Shown: positions 49,643 through 57,042 of the stretch, piece by piece
Layout: every line of letters begins with the position of its first letter
Position numbering within the stretch: the stretch's first letter is position 1
Source of the DNA: Akkermansia sp.
Lineage (GTDB): Bacteria > Verrucomicrobiota > Verrucomicrobiia > Verrucomicrobiales > Akkermansiaceae
Assembly: GCA_017435365.1 (NCBI GenBank)
Contig: JAFSFD010000037.1
Location: 1-57,584, forward strand
Direction of reading: 5' to 3'
Length of the DNA: 57,584 bases
Translations under genes and position numbers: made by a program
Notes under the pieces: model-generated
Seen by the model: only the letters and a program-made list of their open reading frames with translations
What the model was told of the DNA's origin: nothing
Databases searched by the model: none

Positions 49643-50551
49643 TTATTTGTTCAAAAATTGGCAGGCGCGGATGTTGCGCTGCAGGTGCTCTGCTCCGATG
49701 CGTCGGATGGGGCTTCCGGCCAGAAAGTCCCGGAACTCATCATCATTCAGCGCTGCAAGGCGGGCAGGAGTGGCCGCGGACAGCGGAGCCGGCATGAGCA
49801 GGTGTGGGTCGGGCCTGCGCGGGGGCTTCGTGTTGTTCCAGGGGCATGCCTCCTGGCAGGCATCGCAGCCGTACAGACTCTCCCCCTGGAGCCTGGTGAT
49901 TTCTGCCGGGGCAGGGGCCTTGGCCTCGATGGTCCAGTATGAGAGGCAGCGGCGGGCATCGCAGCAGCCGTTCTGCAGGGCCGCAGTGGGGCAGGCCTGT
50001 TCGCAGCGGTGGCAGTTGCCGCAGTGGTTGGCCATGGGAGGGGTGGTCGGAATTTCCAGCGTGGTCAGAATGCTTGCCAGAAAACAATAAGAGCCTCCAC
50101 GGGGGCGAATCAGCAGCCCGTTTCGCCCAATCCAGCCCAGCCCGCATTGTGCTGCGAAAAAACGCTCGCTCACCGGCCCGCTGTCGGTGAAGCACCGCTG
50201 CTCTCCACCATAGAATTGCAGCGTTTCATCCAGGTCCGCCAGTTTGCCGGCCAGCAATTTGTGGTAGTCTTCCCCCTGGGCGTAGCGCGCTATGTGCCCG
50301 GCCGCTTTGCGGGCATCCTGCCGCGGGTATTCGTAGGTGAGCATGATGACGCGGCGCACCCCGGGCAGCACGAGCTCCGGATTCCGGCGGGCGGGCAGGT
50401 GCCGGGCCATCCACTCCATGTCTGCGTGTTTACCATCGCGGATGAATCCGGCCAGCGTTTCACCCTGTGGTGCCAGTGCATCCGCTATACCTACTGCGGA
50501 GAAGCCCAGTGCGCGGGCTGCGTAGTCCAGAGCCTGGTGTATGGGGTGCAT
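49643..50551 (-). CDS. queG: Epoxyqueuosine reductase
   Basis: 302 residues, at the short end for the family. Cobalamin-binding N-terminal domain, then two [4Fe-4S] ferredoxin motifs: CGNCHRCEQACPTAAL and GCDACQEACPWN. QueG reduces epoxyqueuosine in tRNA to queuosine, the last step of that modification. The residues CFTDSGPVSERFFAAQCGLGWIGRN are the conserved substrate loop. No other queuosine gene lies in the window. Confidence 0.9.
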   Translation of the reverse strand: MHPIHQALDYAARALGFSAVGIADALAPQGETLAGFIRDGKHADMEWMARHLPARRNPELVLPGVRRVIMLTYEYPRQDARKAAGHIARYAQGEDYHKLLAGKLADLDETLQFYGGEQRCFTDSGPVSERFFAAQCGLGWIGRNGLLIRPRGGSYCFLASILTTLEIPTTPPMANHCGNCHRCEQACPTAALQNGCCDARRCLSYWTIEAKAPAPAEITRLQGESLYGCDACQEACPWNNTKPPRRPDPHLLMPAPLSAATPARLAALNDDEFRDFLAGSPIRRIGAEHLQRNIRACQFLNK

Positions 50552-50566
50552 GGCGGCGGGTGGGGG

Positions 50567-51547
50567 CTAGATGGAATCCTGGTCCGGGGTGAGGAGCAGC
50601 CAGCCCCTCAGCCTGTCCTGGGCGTATTCGGAAATAGGCAGCGCCCGGATGATGCGCAGCGTGGCGTTGTCGATTCTGGTTTCATTCGGGGTGGAGCTGA
50701 TGTGCTGGGCCCTGATTCCCTCTTTGAACGAAAGGCGCTGCATGTTGGCGGAGGCTTCGCGGTTGCCCAGGTTGGCGGCCTTGCGGTACAGGCGCAGCGC
50801 ACTTTCCGCATCGCGCGGTGTCGGGTAGCCCTTTTCAAACATGGTGCCCAGGTTGTTCAGGCAGCGGGCATCGTTCAGCCTGGCGCCCATGCGGAAAAGC
50901 TCAAAGGCTTTTCTGGCGTTGCGGGGCATCCCCAGCCCCTGGGCGCACATGTGCCCCATGTAGAAAAACAGATGCGGGGTCCGCGGGGCTTCTTTTGCCT
51001 GCTGGTGCAGAATTTTCCAGGCCCGCCGGGGATCCGGCTTGACTCCCAGCCCGGTCATCAGGTAGCGCGCCAGTTCCACCCGGGCCTGCGGCATGCGGCG
51101 ATTTGCGGCCATCTGCATCCACTTGAAGGCCTCCGCTTTGTTGATTTCGCAGCCGCTGCCTTTTTCCAGGTAAAGGGCGAGGCGGTACATCGCTTCGGTG
51201 CGGATGGCATGGCCCCCGGTGGCAGAGTGATCCAGATGCTCGGATTCGGCCATGGCCCTGGCCTGGCTGGTGGCTTTTTCCGGGTTGGGTTCCAGCCCTT
51301 TGAACTTGCCTTCGTATACATCCATGAGCAGCAGGGCGGCTTCCAGGTGCTTTTCGCGGGCGCAGGTCTCCAGCAGCATGGGAACCGCCTCCACATTCTG
51401 GATGGAGCGGTCTTCCAGCATCGCTTTGGCCTGCACATACATCCCCTCTACATCCCACCGGCTGAGCTGGTTGCTCAGCCGCTCCTCCCCCGCAGCCGTG
51501 CCGGCCAGGGTGAGCAGCAGTGCAAGTTGTGTGAGCCCTCGTTGCAT
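50567..51547 (-). CDS. Exported Sel1-like repeat protein
   Basis: 326 residues from MQRGLTQLALL. Signal peptide (about 1-20, LLLTLAGTAAGEE), then about six Sel1-type helical repeats (EAMYRLALYLEKGSGCEINKAEAFKWMQ, ARVELARYLMTGLGVKPDPRRAWKIL, AGARLNDARCLNNLGTMFEKGYPTPRDAESALRLYRKAA). Sel1 arrays bind other proteins in the periplasm. The start is chosen from its promoter (gap six bases); the longer frame to 51595 would begin upstream of that promoter. First gene of the unit that runs to HU. Confidence 0.8.
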   Translation of the reverse strand: MQRGLTQLALLLTLAGTAAGEERLSNQLSRWDVEGMYVQAKAMLEDRSIQNVEAVPMLLETCAREKHLEAALLLMDVYEGKFKGLEPNPEKATSQARAMAESEHLDHSATGGHAIRTEAMYRLALYLEKGSGCEINKAEAFKWMQMAANRRMPQARVELARYLMTGLGVKPDPRRAWKILHQQAKEAPRTPHLFFYMGHMCAQGLGMPRNARKAFELFRMGARLNDARCLNNLGTMFEKGYPTPRDAESALRLYRKAANLGNREASANMQRLSFKEGIRAQHISSTPNETRIDNATLRIIRALPISEYAQDRLRGWLLLTPDQDSI

Positions 51548-51553
51548 GGGTTC

Positions 51554-51582
51554 TGTATAGCATGAGTTGCGCGGTTTGTCCA
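51554..51582 (-). promoter_or_regulatory. Promoter of the Sel1 gene (leaderless geometry)
   Basis: Minus strand TGGACA (51577-51582), 17-base spacer, TATACA (51554-51559), then six bases to ATG 51547. It is divergent from the tRNA promoter 30 bases away. Confidence 0.6.
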
Positions 51583-51611
51583 TGTTTTTCCGCATTTGTG
51601 CAGATTTATGC

Positions 51612-51640
51612 TTGACTTTGCGCTGCAGAGACTGTAATAT
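51612..51640 (+). promoter_or_regulatory. Promoter of the tRNA-Lys/tRNA-Glu unit
   Basis: TTGACT (51612-51617), 17-base spacer, TAATAT (51635-51640), about 28 bases before tRNA-Lys. Confidence 0.7.
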
Positions 51641-51667
51641 TCGCTCGCTGTTTTGTGCAGCACCAGT

Positions 51668-51739
51668 GCGCGCGTAGCTCAGCGGTAGAGCAGCGGACTT
51701 TTAATCCGTTGGTCGAGGGTTCAAATCCCTCCGCGCGTA
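51668..51739 (+). tRNA. tRNA-Lys (TTT)
   Basis: 72 bases, full cloverleaf: acceptor 51668-51674 with 51732-51738, D arm GCTC/GAGC, anticodon stem with loop CTTTTAA (anticodon TTT at 51700-51702), T arm GAGGG/CCCTC with TTCAAAT. The discriminator is A. CCA is not encoded. Confidence 0.95.
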
Positions 51740-51745
51740 CTCCAT

Positions 51746-51817
51746 GTCCCCATCGTCTAGGGGTTAGGACATATGATTCTCAGTCATAGAACCGCGGTTC
51801 GAATCCGCGTGGGGATG
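51746..51817 (+). tRNA. tRNA-Glu (CTC)
   Basis: 72 bases: acceptor GTCCCCA with TGGGGAT, anticodon stem TATGA/TCATA with loop TTCTCAG (anticodon CTC at 51779-51781), T arm CGCGG/CCGCG. Discriminator G; CCA not encoded. Six bases after tRNA-Lys, so one transcript. Confidence 0.93.
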
Positions 51818-51820
51818 CTT

Positions 51821-51860
51821 AAACAAGGAAGCCCGGGGTTGCCCCCGGGCTTCCTTGTTT
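51821..51860. terminator. Strong bidirectional terminator between the tRNAs and fabI
   Basis: A perfect 18-bp stem (51821-51838 with 51843-51860) of AAACAAGGAAGCCCGGGG type with loop TTGC. A-rich on the left and T-rich on the right, so it can end both the tRNA transcript and fabI. Confidence 0.85.
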
Positions 51861-51886
51861 ATTTGCATCTGAGGCTTGCGGGCCCT

Positions 51887-52681
51887 TTACATGCCGACGA
51901 TTTCGTAACCGCCATCCACGTAGAGCACCTGGCCGGTCATGGAGGCTGCGCCATCGCTGGCGAGGTAGGTGGCCGTGGCCCCCAGTTCCTCCAGCGTGCA
52001 GGAGCGCTGCAGCGGCGCCTTCTCTTCGTATACCTTGAACATGCCCGTGAAACCGGATACGCCGCGCGCGGCCAGGGTCTGCACCGGACCCGCGGATATG
52101 CAGTTCACGCGGATGGGTGCCTCGCGGCGGCCCAGGTCATAGGCCAGGTATTTGCAGCAGGTCTCCAGCGCGGCCTTGGAAACAGCCATCAGGTTGTAGT
52201 TCGGCACCACCTTCTGGCTGGCGTAGTACGTCAGCGCGGTGATGGAGCCGCCATTCACCATGAACGGAGCCACGGCTCGGGAAAGGGCGATGAGCGAGTA
52301 GGCCGAGACTTGCAGGGAGAGGTTCCAGGCATCGCGCGGAATATCGGAGAAGTGGCCATCCAGGGTGCCGGGGGCCTTCGGGGCAAAAGCCACGGCATGC
52401 AGCAGCATGTCCACATGGTCGGTGTGCTCTCCCACGAAGCTGAAGAAGTCGGCTATCGACTGGTCATCCGTCACGTCCAGGGAGCACACGGGGGTATCCT
52501 CGCCGAAATGCTCGCGCACCAGCTTGATGACGCCGTCCTTCAGTCGCTCGCCCTGGTAGTTGAAGATGAGTCTGGCGCCGGCTGCATGCCAGGCCTTGGC
52601 AATGCCGAATGCGATGCTGCGGTGGTTTGCCACGCCGGTCACGATGCCGACCTTGCCTGCTAAGGGTTTATCAAGTGACAT
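51887..52681 (-). CDS. fabI: Enoyl-ACP reductase (NADH-dependent)
   Basis: 264 residues. Short-chain dehydrogenase fold of the FabI type: VGIVTGVANHRSIAFGIAKA for NAD, the HAVAFAPK segment near the active site and Tyr162-x6-Lys169 in YNLMAVSKAALE (FabI spacing). The last reduction of each fatty acid elongation cycle. 27 bases downstream of the YbjN-like gene on the same strand, so probably co-transcribed from the promoter at 53218. Confidence 0.93.
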   Translation of the reverse strand: MSLDKPLAGKVGIVTGVANHRSIAFGIAKAWHAAGARLIFNYQGERLKDGVIKLVREHFGEDTPVCSLDVTDDQSIADFFSFVGEHTDHVDMLLHAVAFAPKAPGTLDGHFSDIPRDAWNLSLQVSAYSLIALSRAVAPFMVNGGSITALTYYASQKVVPNYNLMAVSKAALETCCKYLAYDLGRREAPIRVNCISAGPVQTLAARGVSGFTGMFKVYEEKAPLQRSCTLEELGATATYLASDGAASMTGQVLYVDGGYEIVGM

Positions 52682-52708
52682 AATTGTTCTATCTATGGGG
52701 GTTAATGA

Positions 52709-53194
52709 TTAGTACAGGGGAAATTCCTGCATGATGATGCGGGGGTAGGTGTGAGCCATGCCGATGCCTACGTCCTCCATGTGTTTAATCTGCGCGCGGA
52801 TGTCGTCCTCGCTCACGTCCGGGGCGGTCACCACGTACTTGAGACGGTAGTATACCAGGCCGCTTTCCATGTCGATGAGCAGCTGGCCTTCCGGCAGGTT
52901 GGCATTCAGTGTAAGCAGCAGCATGCTGACCTCGGAACGGTCTGCCGGGGCGATGCGGTAGGCAAAGTTCACATCAAAGACCAGACTGCATGGGTCCTTG
53001 AGCTCCGTGAACATGAATGAGCAGGGTATCTCTGTATTTGTTACAGGAAGGTAGGCAAGCCCGATTTTTTCGCTGTTTGCCCCCATGGTGACCCACTGGT
53101 AGGCTTCGCCGTGGCTTATCAGGTGCTGGCGCACCTGGGCCAGCAGATTCGGTTGGTTCGGCATAAAAGGTTTTTCTATGGGGTTGCGGGGCAT
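52709..53194 (-). CDS. YbjN-like / type III chaperone-fold protein
   Basis: 161 residues without signal peptide or membrane segment. Alternating strands and helices such as EIPCSFMFTELKDPCSLVFDVNF and NANLPEGQLLIDMESGLVYYRLKYVV, then a C-terminal helix, resemble the YbjN/secretion-chaperone-like fold. Molecular role unknown. Start 53194 is taken because AGAGGGG lies four bases before it; ATG 53164 (MPNQPNLLA) is an alternative. Upstream member of a unit with fabI. Confidence 0.55.
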   Translation of the reverse strand: MPRNPIEKPFMPNQPNLLAQVRQHLISHGEAYQWVTMGANSEKIGLAYLPVTNTEIPCSFMFTELKDPCSLVFDVNFAYRIAPADRSEVSMLLLTLNANLPEGQLLIDMESGLVYYRLKYVVTAPDVSEDDIRAQIKHMEDVGIGMAHTYPRIIMQEFPLY

Positions 53195-53217
53195 AATACC
53201 CCTCTGTTCGTGTACCC

Positions 53218-53246
53218 ATAGTACACGGGAGCTGGAGATAAGTCAA
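53218..53246 (-). promoter_or_regulatory. Promoter of the YbjN-like/fabI unit
   Basis: Minus strand TTGACT (53241-53246), 17-base spacer, TACTAT (53218-53223); leader about 17 bases. Confidence 0.6.
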
Positions 53247-53262
53247 GCTTTACCATGTAAAA

Positions 53263-53289
53263 AAAGGGCGACCCGCGAGGCCGCCCTTT
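53263..53289 (-). terminator. Terminator after the MarR gene
   Basis: AAAGGGCG/CGCCCTTT (8 bp) plus CC/GG inside a CGCGA loop; on the minus strand it is followed by a run of T. Three bases after the marR stop. Confidence 0.8.
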
Positions 53290-53292
53290 CAT

Positions 53293-53745
53293 TTATCTGC
53301 TGATTTTCTCAACGATGTTCGAGAATGTGTTGAGCTCTTCCGCCGTCAGACTCTGTGCCCGCCGGTCCAGTTCATCGTGGAACCGCGCGTATACATCGTC
53401 AAACAGGGAAAGTCCTCGCTCTGTCAGCTTGATGCAGACGGCCCGGCGGTCGTTCGGGTTCGGCTTCCTCTCCAGGAACCCCTTGGTCACCATGTTATCC
53501 ACCAGTAGCGAGGTGGCGGGAATGGTCATCTGCATACGCTTGGCCAGGTCCTTCAGCGACACCCCTTCCGGGGTGTCCTCCAGCATGAGCTTCAGTTGGG
53601 AAACTGCGGAGCCCTGTCTCACGGTCAATCCATACATCTTCTTCTGCGCAGGGGAGTTGATTGCTTTGATGCTGTCCCTCCGCATGTCATCCAGAATTTC
53701 TAGTAGCCTTCGAAATAGTACGTGTGGCGATTGTGTACAAACCAT
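53293..53745 (-). CDS. MarR-family transcriptional regulator
   Basis: 150 residues with the winged-helix MarR domain: LTVRQGSAVSQLKLML, then recognition region GVSLKDLAKRMQMTIPATSLLVDNM, wing VTKGFLERKPNPNDRRAVCIKLTERG and a C-terminal dimerisation helix. Such regulators repress nearby genes and often themselves, released by small aromatic ligands. It is divergent from pyrE with 174 bases between; a 10-bp palindrome over its own start (ATGACGTCAT, 53744-53753) is a candidate autoregulatory site. Confidence 0.85.
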   Translation of the reverse strand: MVCTQSPHVLFRRLLEILDDMRRDSIKAINSPAQKKMYGLTVRQGSAVSQLKLMLEDTPEGVSLKDLAKRMQMTIPATSLLVDNMVTKGFLERKPNPNDRRAVCIKLTERGLSLFDDVYARFHDELDRRAQSLTAEELNTFSNIVEKISR

Positions 53746-53780
53746 GACGTCATACTACTACTATATTGGTGGGATGTCCA
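53744..53780 (-). promoter_or_regulatory. Promoter and candidate operator of marR
   Basis: Minus strand TGGACA (53775-53780), 17-base spacer, TAGTAT (53752-53757), six bases to the ATG at 53745. The palindrome ATGACGTCAT (53744-53753) covers the end of the -10 box, the expected start point and the ATG. Confidence 0.5.
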
Positions 53781-53880
53781 GCCCAAACATGCATTCATTT
53801 CAGAATTTTGTTAGAAAAAAACTTTATGTTACTGGAGTTGATAAATTAAATATACTGATGAAAAGGGCAGCAAAACATAC

Positions 53881-53909
53881 TTGCATTTTGGAATGGACGG
53901 CGTTAGAAT
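53881..53909 (+). promoter_or_regulatory. Promoter of pyrE
   Basis: TTGCAT (53881-53886), 17-base spacer, TAGAAT (53904-53909), ten bases to ATG 53920, so a leader of three or four bases at most. It argues against upstream in-frame starts at 53881 and 53893. Confidence 0.6.
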
Positions 53910-53919
53910 ACTCCCCGTT

Positions 53920-54486
53920 ATGACAGATGCCAAGAAAGAACTTCTGAATATATTGCTAGCCAAGTCAATCAAGACCGGGCATTTCATTCTCGCCTCAGGC
54001 AAGGAAAGCGACTTGTATTGCGACTGCCGCGTGACGGCGCTTGATGCCCGCGGGGCCAATCTGATTGGACAGGTGGGCTGGGAGCTGGTGCAGGAGGAGA
54101 TTCTGCCCAAGTTCCCGGGTGTGACCTCCATCGGCGGTATGACCATGGGTGCAGATCCGATTTCTCTGGCAATCGGCATGTATTCCGTGGAGGCAGAGGA
54201 GCCGCTGAAGGTGTTCACGGTGCGCAAGGAGGCCAAGGACCATGGCCGTGGCAAGCGCATCGAAGGCAATTTCGAGGCAGGGCAGGAAGTCATCGTGGTG
54301 GATGATGTGATTACCACCGGCGGCTCTACCCTGAAGGCCATTGATGCCATTGAAGCCGAAGGAGGCAAGGTGGTGGCAGCCCTGGTGCTGGTGGATCGCC
54401 AGGAGGGTGGCCGCGAGGCTATCGAGAGCCGCGGCATCCCGGTGTTCCCCATGTTCACGCGTGCCACCATTTTCGGCGATAAGTAA
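53920..54486 (+). CDS. pyrE: Orotate phosphoribosyltransferase
   Basis: 188 residues. SIKTGHFILASGKESDLYCDCR at the start, the TSIGGMTMGADPIS loop and the PRPP-binding motif VIVVDDVITTGGST. It adds ribose phosphate to orotate to give OMP in pyrimidine synthesis. The start is set by its promoter. Ten bases upstream of the GH3 gene, which is probably co-transcribed. Confidence 0.93.
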   Translation: MTDAKKELLNILLAKSIKTGHFILASGKESDLYCDCRVTALDARGANLIGQVGWELVQEEILPKFPGVTSIGGMTMGADPISLAIGMYSVEAEEPLKVFTVRKEAKDHGRGKRIEGNFEAGQEVIVVDDVITTGGSTLKAIDAIEAEGGKVVAALVLVDRQEGGREAIESRGIPVFPMFTRATIFGDK

Positions 54487-54495
54487 TTTGGAATC

Positions 54496-55554
54496 ATGCT
54501 GCCGGTTATAGCAGGTGTCGAGGGTCTTGTGCTCACCGAAAGGGAGCGCGGGCTCTTCTCGCGCCTGCAGCCGGCGGGCTATATTCTCTTCACCCGCAAT
54601 ATTGCGGACTATGAGCTCACCCGCGAGCTAACGGATGAATTGCGCCGCCTGACTACGGGGCCGGATGCGCCCATCATCGCCATCGACCAGGAAGGCGGCC
54701 GGGTGGTGCGCACTGCGGAAATCGGCGTGCCGTTGCCATCCGCCGCTGCGCTGGCGCAGCGGGGCAGCAGCCACCTCATCCGCCAGGCGGCGTATTACAA
54801 CGCCAACTGCCTGCACACGCTAGGGGTAAACACGAATTTTGCGCCCGTGCTTGATCTGGCATCGCCTCATGCGAATGCGCTGCCGAGCCGCTGCTGGGGG
54901 AGCGGAACGCAGGAGGTGATTACACATGCCGGGGTGTGGAACCGCGCCACCTTCGGGCGTGGAATCATGACCTGTGGCAAGCATTTTCCCGGCATGGGGG
55001 CGGCAGAGTGCGACCCTCACCACGATTTGCCCGTCCTGCATGGCACTCGGGATGCTTTTCTGCGGGAGGCCGCCATGCCATTCACGGCGTTGATGCCGGA
55101 ACTCCCCTCGCTCATGATTGCGCACCTGCTCATTCCGGAGATAGATGCGGAGCTGCCCACTTCACTCTCCCCGGCGCTGGTGCAGAGCTTCCTGCGCGAC
55201 CAGCTGGGGTATGAAGGTGTGGTCTTTACGGATGATTTGTGCATGGGGGCCATTGCGAAGCGCTATACCCCGGCGGAATCCGCCTCGCTTGCCTGGCTTG
55301 CCGGGTGCGATTTGCCGCTTGTCTGCCATGGGGCTGCGGAGCAGCTGGAAGCCGTGGCTGCGGCCTATGCCGCCCTGCCGGCCTCGGTCAAGGAGCAGGT
55401 AGAGCTGCGTGTGGAGCGGTTCCGCCTCCATATCTCCTCCCACCCGCCCATGCGCTTCATCGAGTGGAATGATTATCTGAAGGACGTGGCGGATTTCACC
55501 TCCTCCGTGGCAGAAGTGACTGCCTCCCCAGGCTCCCCCGTGCAGAATTATTGA
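54496..55554 (+). CDS. nagZ: Glycoside hydrolase family 3 (NagZ-like beta-N-acetylhexosaminidase)
   Basis: 352 residues, single-domain GH3 of NagZ length. Features: IIAIDQEGGRVVRT, the catalytic loop KHFPGMGAAECDPHHDLP (general acid His in place) and the nucleophile aspartate in GVVFTDDLCMGAI. NagZ removes N-acetylglucosamine from muropeptides during wall recycling in the cytoplasm; no signal peptide is seen, in agreement. KHFPGMG has Met where His is usual. It follows pyrE by nine bases. Confidence 0.82.
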   Translation: MLPVIAGVEGLVLTERERGLFSRLQPAGYILFTRNIADYELTRELTDELRRLTTGPDAPIIAIDQEGGRVVRTAEIGVPLPSAAALAQRGSSHLIRQAAYYNANCLHTLGVNTNFAPVLDLASPHANALPSRCWGSGTQEVITHAGVWNRATFGRGIMTCGKHFPGMGAAECDPHHDLPVLHGTRDAFLREAAMPFTALMPELPSLMIAHLLIPEIDAELPTSLSPALVQSFLRDQLGYEGVVFTDDLCMGAIAKRYTPAESASLAWLAGCDLPLVCHGAAEQLEAVAAAYAALPASVKEQVELRVERFRLHISSHPPMRFIEWNDYLKDVADFTSSVAEVTASPGSPVQNY

Positions 55555-55564
55555 GTCCCGGTAA

Positions 55565-56095
55565 ATGGGAATTTGGCTCTGGCGCGTGCGCCAGAGCTAT
55601 GCGGCACGTAGTGCCGCTTTCGCACCGCCGCCAGGCCGTATTTCATGCGCAGCGCCAGCTGCGCTTTCATACGCCCGAATGGGCGTATTTACATACACGC
55701 TTTGCGTGTAATTCATTGAGCCGCGCAGCGGCGACCAGTTACCGCTGCATAAGCAGCGGTACAACCAATGGCCATCGCACAATAAACTTCCGTTCCTTGG
55801 GAAAATGTTTCTCAGGCCTTGAGTATCCCAATGTTTGCAAATTTCAGTTCTTTTGGTAAACAGGAAGTACCGCTGCTCATGCAGCGGTAACTTGTCGCTT
55901 CCGTCTCCGCTAAAGCTACGCCGAGACGGGTCGCTCAATGAATGACACCGGCTGTGCCGGTGTATGTAAATACCGCTGCACGCAGCGGTATGAAAGCACA
56001 GCTGGCGCTGTGCATGAAATACATGCCTGCGGCATGTATGAAATCCCTCACGCTGACGCATGAGGGATGGGAATTTGGCTTCGCTCAATTCACAT
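55565..56095. repeat. Two inverted multi-hairpin arrays around a 100-base core
   Basis: 531 bases with no supported ORF. Left array 55565-55762 and right array 55866-56095 are inverted copies of one plan: hairpin, ATTTCAT linker, GC(G/A)CAGC-hairpin, TTTCATAC, hairpin, GTATTTACATACAC, hairpin, ATTCATTGAGC, hairpin, AGTTACCGCTGC hairpin. At least 13 perfect short stems can be drawn. Linkers are kept, stem sequences differ between the arrays. Core 55763-55865 is unique. The direct repeat ATGGGAATTTGGCT lies at 55565 and 56067. The left end CCCGGTAAATGGGAATTTG matches the terminus of the other palindromic elements. Confidence 0.8.
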
Positions 56096-56496
56096 TTGTC
56101 CGTCACCACCAATGCGGATAACGCATCAATCTTTAATTATCTCATCAATAATCGAGTCTTCTCTCTGCTCGATCCCATGTCTCTCGAAGCAGCCTTGCAG
56201 GAATGGATCTCTTCCCTTGTCTCCTCTCTTCCTCCGGATATTATCGCCATTGATGGAAAATCTCTCCGTGGAAGCAATAAACCATCTGCCCATTCCTTCG
56301 TTCACATGGTCAGCGCTTTTGCTTGCAGTTGCGGACTTTCCCTTGCTCAAATCAAGGTCGATGAGAAGACCAACGAGATAACCGCCATCCCTAAATTGCT
56401 CGATATGATTGACATAGAAGGATGCACCATTTCAATTGATGCGATGGGATTTGTATGACCCGCTTTGCATGACACTACTCCAATGCGTTTGCCCTG
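56096..56496 (+). mobile_element. ISAs1-family insertion sequence remnant
   Basis: An internal piece of an ISAs1-type DDE transposase is open from about 56100 to 56458: VFSLLDPMSLEAALQEW, IAIDGKSLRGS (first Asp), FVHMVSAFACSCGLSL, TNEITAIPKLLD and ISIDAMG (second Asp). The N-terminal third and everything after IDAMG, including the Glu, are gone, so it is inactive. The sequence ends with CAATGCGTTTGCCCTG (56481-56496), which looks like the right terminal repeat. It directly abuts the hairpin array. Confidence 0.75.
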
Positions 56497-56541
56497 ATTA
56501 TTATCGTTATGGCGAGCTACGCTATCTTAATCGGAGCCTCT

Positions 56542-57039
56542 TTACTCGGCCGGTACTACAGGGGCGGCCAATTTCAAGCCTCCGCATGAATCCAGCGTAG
56601 AGAATCCGTATTTCTTGTAGAATTGCTTAATCCGCCTGTTTTTAGCGTCAACAATGATGAGTGCACCTGCACCATTTTCTGCACGTTTTCGGATGTTTTT
56701 CATGGCATCCAGCAAAAGAGCACCTCCAAGATGCTGCTTCTGGTATTGCTTATCAATGGCAAGTCTCCCTATCAACCAAGAAGGGATAGGAAATGGCACA
56801 TTATACTGTTCTCTCTGCTTGGCTGAGAGGCGACTTAACTCTACACACAGGGGAGAAATGGCATAGAAGCCCACCAATCTGTTATTGTCCAAATCTATAA
56901 GCAGACGAATAGCACTAAGTCCCTGCTTAACAAAATGAGCTGCAGATTCGCGGAGGAAGCTGTTAAGTTCCGGCTCACCACAATCAAAAAGCTCCGGAGC
57001 AATGAAGTTAGCATCCAGATACCTGAATCCCAAATTCAC
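56542..57039 (-). CDS. GNAT-family acetyltransferase toxin (TacT/AtaT-like)
   Basis: 165 residues. FDCGEPELNSFLRESA near the start, the acetyl-CoA loop IGRLAIDKQYQKQHLGGALLLDA and the tyrosine in QFYKKYGF are the marks of the GNAT toxins that acetylate the amino group of charged tRNA and stop translation. The acetyl-CoA motif reads Q-K-Q-H-L-G where QGQGLG is usual, still compatible. It follows the small upstream gene by three bases in the typical antitoxin-toxin order. Activity is an inference from family; some relatives acetylate other targets. Confidence 0.82.
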   Translation of the reverse strand: MNLGFRYLDANFIAPELFDCGEPELNSFLRESAAHFVKQGLSAIRLLIDLDNNRLVGFYAISPLCVELSRLSAKQREQYNVPFPIPSWLIGRLAIDKQYQKQHLGGALLLDAMKNIRKRAENGAGALIIVDAKNRRIKQFYKKYGFSTLDSCGGLKLAAPVVPAE

Positions 57040-57042
57040 GAC

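Noticed and set aside
51668..51817. tRNA pair as an integration site
   Set aside because: No integrase gene or duplicated tRNA end nearby; a normal promoter and terminator frame the tRNAs.
55565..56095. Hairpin arrays as integron attC sites or a retron RNA
   Set aside because: No integron integrase, no attC-type core sites bounding cassettes, and no reverse transcriptase anywhere in the window.
55597..56112. 171-codon minus-strand ORF across the hairpin array
   Set aside because: The translation only reflects the palindromes; no start signal or domain.
56096..56458. Functional ISAs1 transposase
   Set aside because: N-terminal third and the region with the last catalytic residue are missing.
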